A program made the translations under genes and the position numbers. 64,000 nucleotides of DNA. Origin: Sphagnum magellanicum (taxonomy: Eukaryota; Streptophyta; Sphagnopsida; Sphagnales; Sphagnaceae). The notes beneath the pieces were generated by a model. The model saw only the letters and a list, made by a program, of their open reading frames with translations. It made no database searches and was not told the DNA's origin. This document shows, piece by piece, positions 63,561-64,000 of the stretch; the stretch's first letter is position 1, and each line of letters opens with the position of its first letter. The DNA lies in the NCBI GenBank assembly GCA_021904315.1, contig CM038923.1, forward strand, positions 11,476,038 to 11,540,037. Direction: 5' to 3'.

Positions 63561-64000
63561 TTAATGGAACTTGTTTATGTAGGATGGGTATTTTGGTGAT
63601 TGTCACAATGACAATTCCAAAGTCATTCCATATTATAATTCATCATAGATCAAATTTCATTTTAGAATCATTTCTTATTGTCTATTTTGCACCCTTTCAA
63701 TGTTTTTTTTCTTTTGTCTCTTTGTATCTTGTTGTGAACTTATCTAATGAATTGGACTTTTGTTGACATTTTGTTTACCAAATCAAGAATGAAAACAAAT
63801 ATTAATGGAAAAAAATGACACATAGTGAAATTTATAAAATTTTATCTTTTGAACAGACAAAATTGATTATAACAAATTTATTATGTCCATAAAAAAAAAT
63901 TAATCATTGTCATTGGTAATGTGAAGCACTATGGAGCCCAAATACATATGGAATTCATGGAACTTAATTATAATTATGTACATGAATAAATTGTGCAACT
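63561..64000. other. Non-coding sequence at window end
   Basis: Beyond the hAT-like remnant I see no supportable feature. Confidence 0.4.

Overview
The window looks like nuclear DNA of a land plant or close streptophyte relative. It is AT-rich, the one well-preserved gene has GT-AG introns and encodes a plant-type receptor kinase, and most of the rest is decayed plant transposons (Ty3/Gypsy, CACTA, hAT-like, solo LTRs, SINE-like repeats). The gene sparsity and the Gypsy and hAT flavours suggest a large seed-free plant genome, but I cannot place the species.

Layout. 1-11.4 kb: no recognisable gene, only low-complexity tracts and two small GC-rich repeat islands. 11,457-13,913: a 2.46-kb solo LTR (family LTR-A) with a perfect 5-bp target duplication. 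About 14.6-15.0 kb: a short retroelement remnant. 17,270-22,204 (minus): the only intact host gene, a 7-exon receptor-like kinase whose ectodomain carries a CC...CXC...C...C pattern like the eight-cysteine lipid-transfer-protein fold. Its intron 1 and upstream DNA hold their own tandem repeats. 23-29 kb: AT-rich DNA with a SINE-like element and a 1-kb fold-back region. 29.3-34.95 kb (minus): a dead Gypsy element interrupted by a 2.8-kb non-autonomous CACTA element. 36,171-38,524: a second LTR-A solo LTR, inverted relative to the first. 39.6-46.6 kb (minus): gag/protease remains of a second Gypsy copy, cut by a smaller solo LTR (family LTR-B) and a second CACTA derivative. 46.6-47.5 kb: another LTR-B copy. 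49.1-56.2 kb (plus): a decayed Tnp2-type CACTA transposase gene. It is split by a 3.04-kb CACTA element with perfect TSDs and a 63-bp satellite array, which in turn holds a third LTR-B copy, so three layers are nested. 60.2-63.6 kb: a hAT-like transposase remnant in two blocks.

The two most interesting items are the LTP-like receptor kinase and LTR-A. Both LTR-A copies carry the same 140-codon reading frame between a TATA box and an AATAAA signal, so the LTR itself looks like a small gene. The frame is broken by different premature stops in the two copies, and all of these stops can be read as C-to-T changes.
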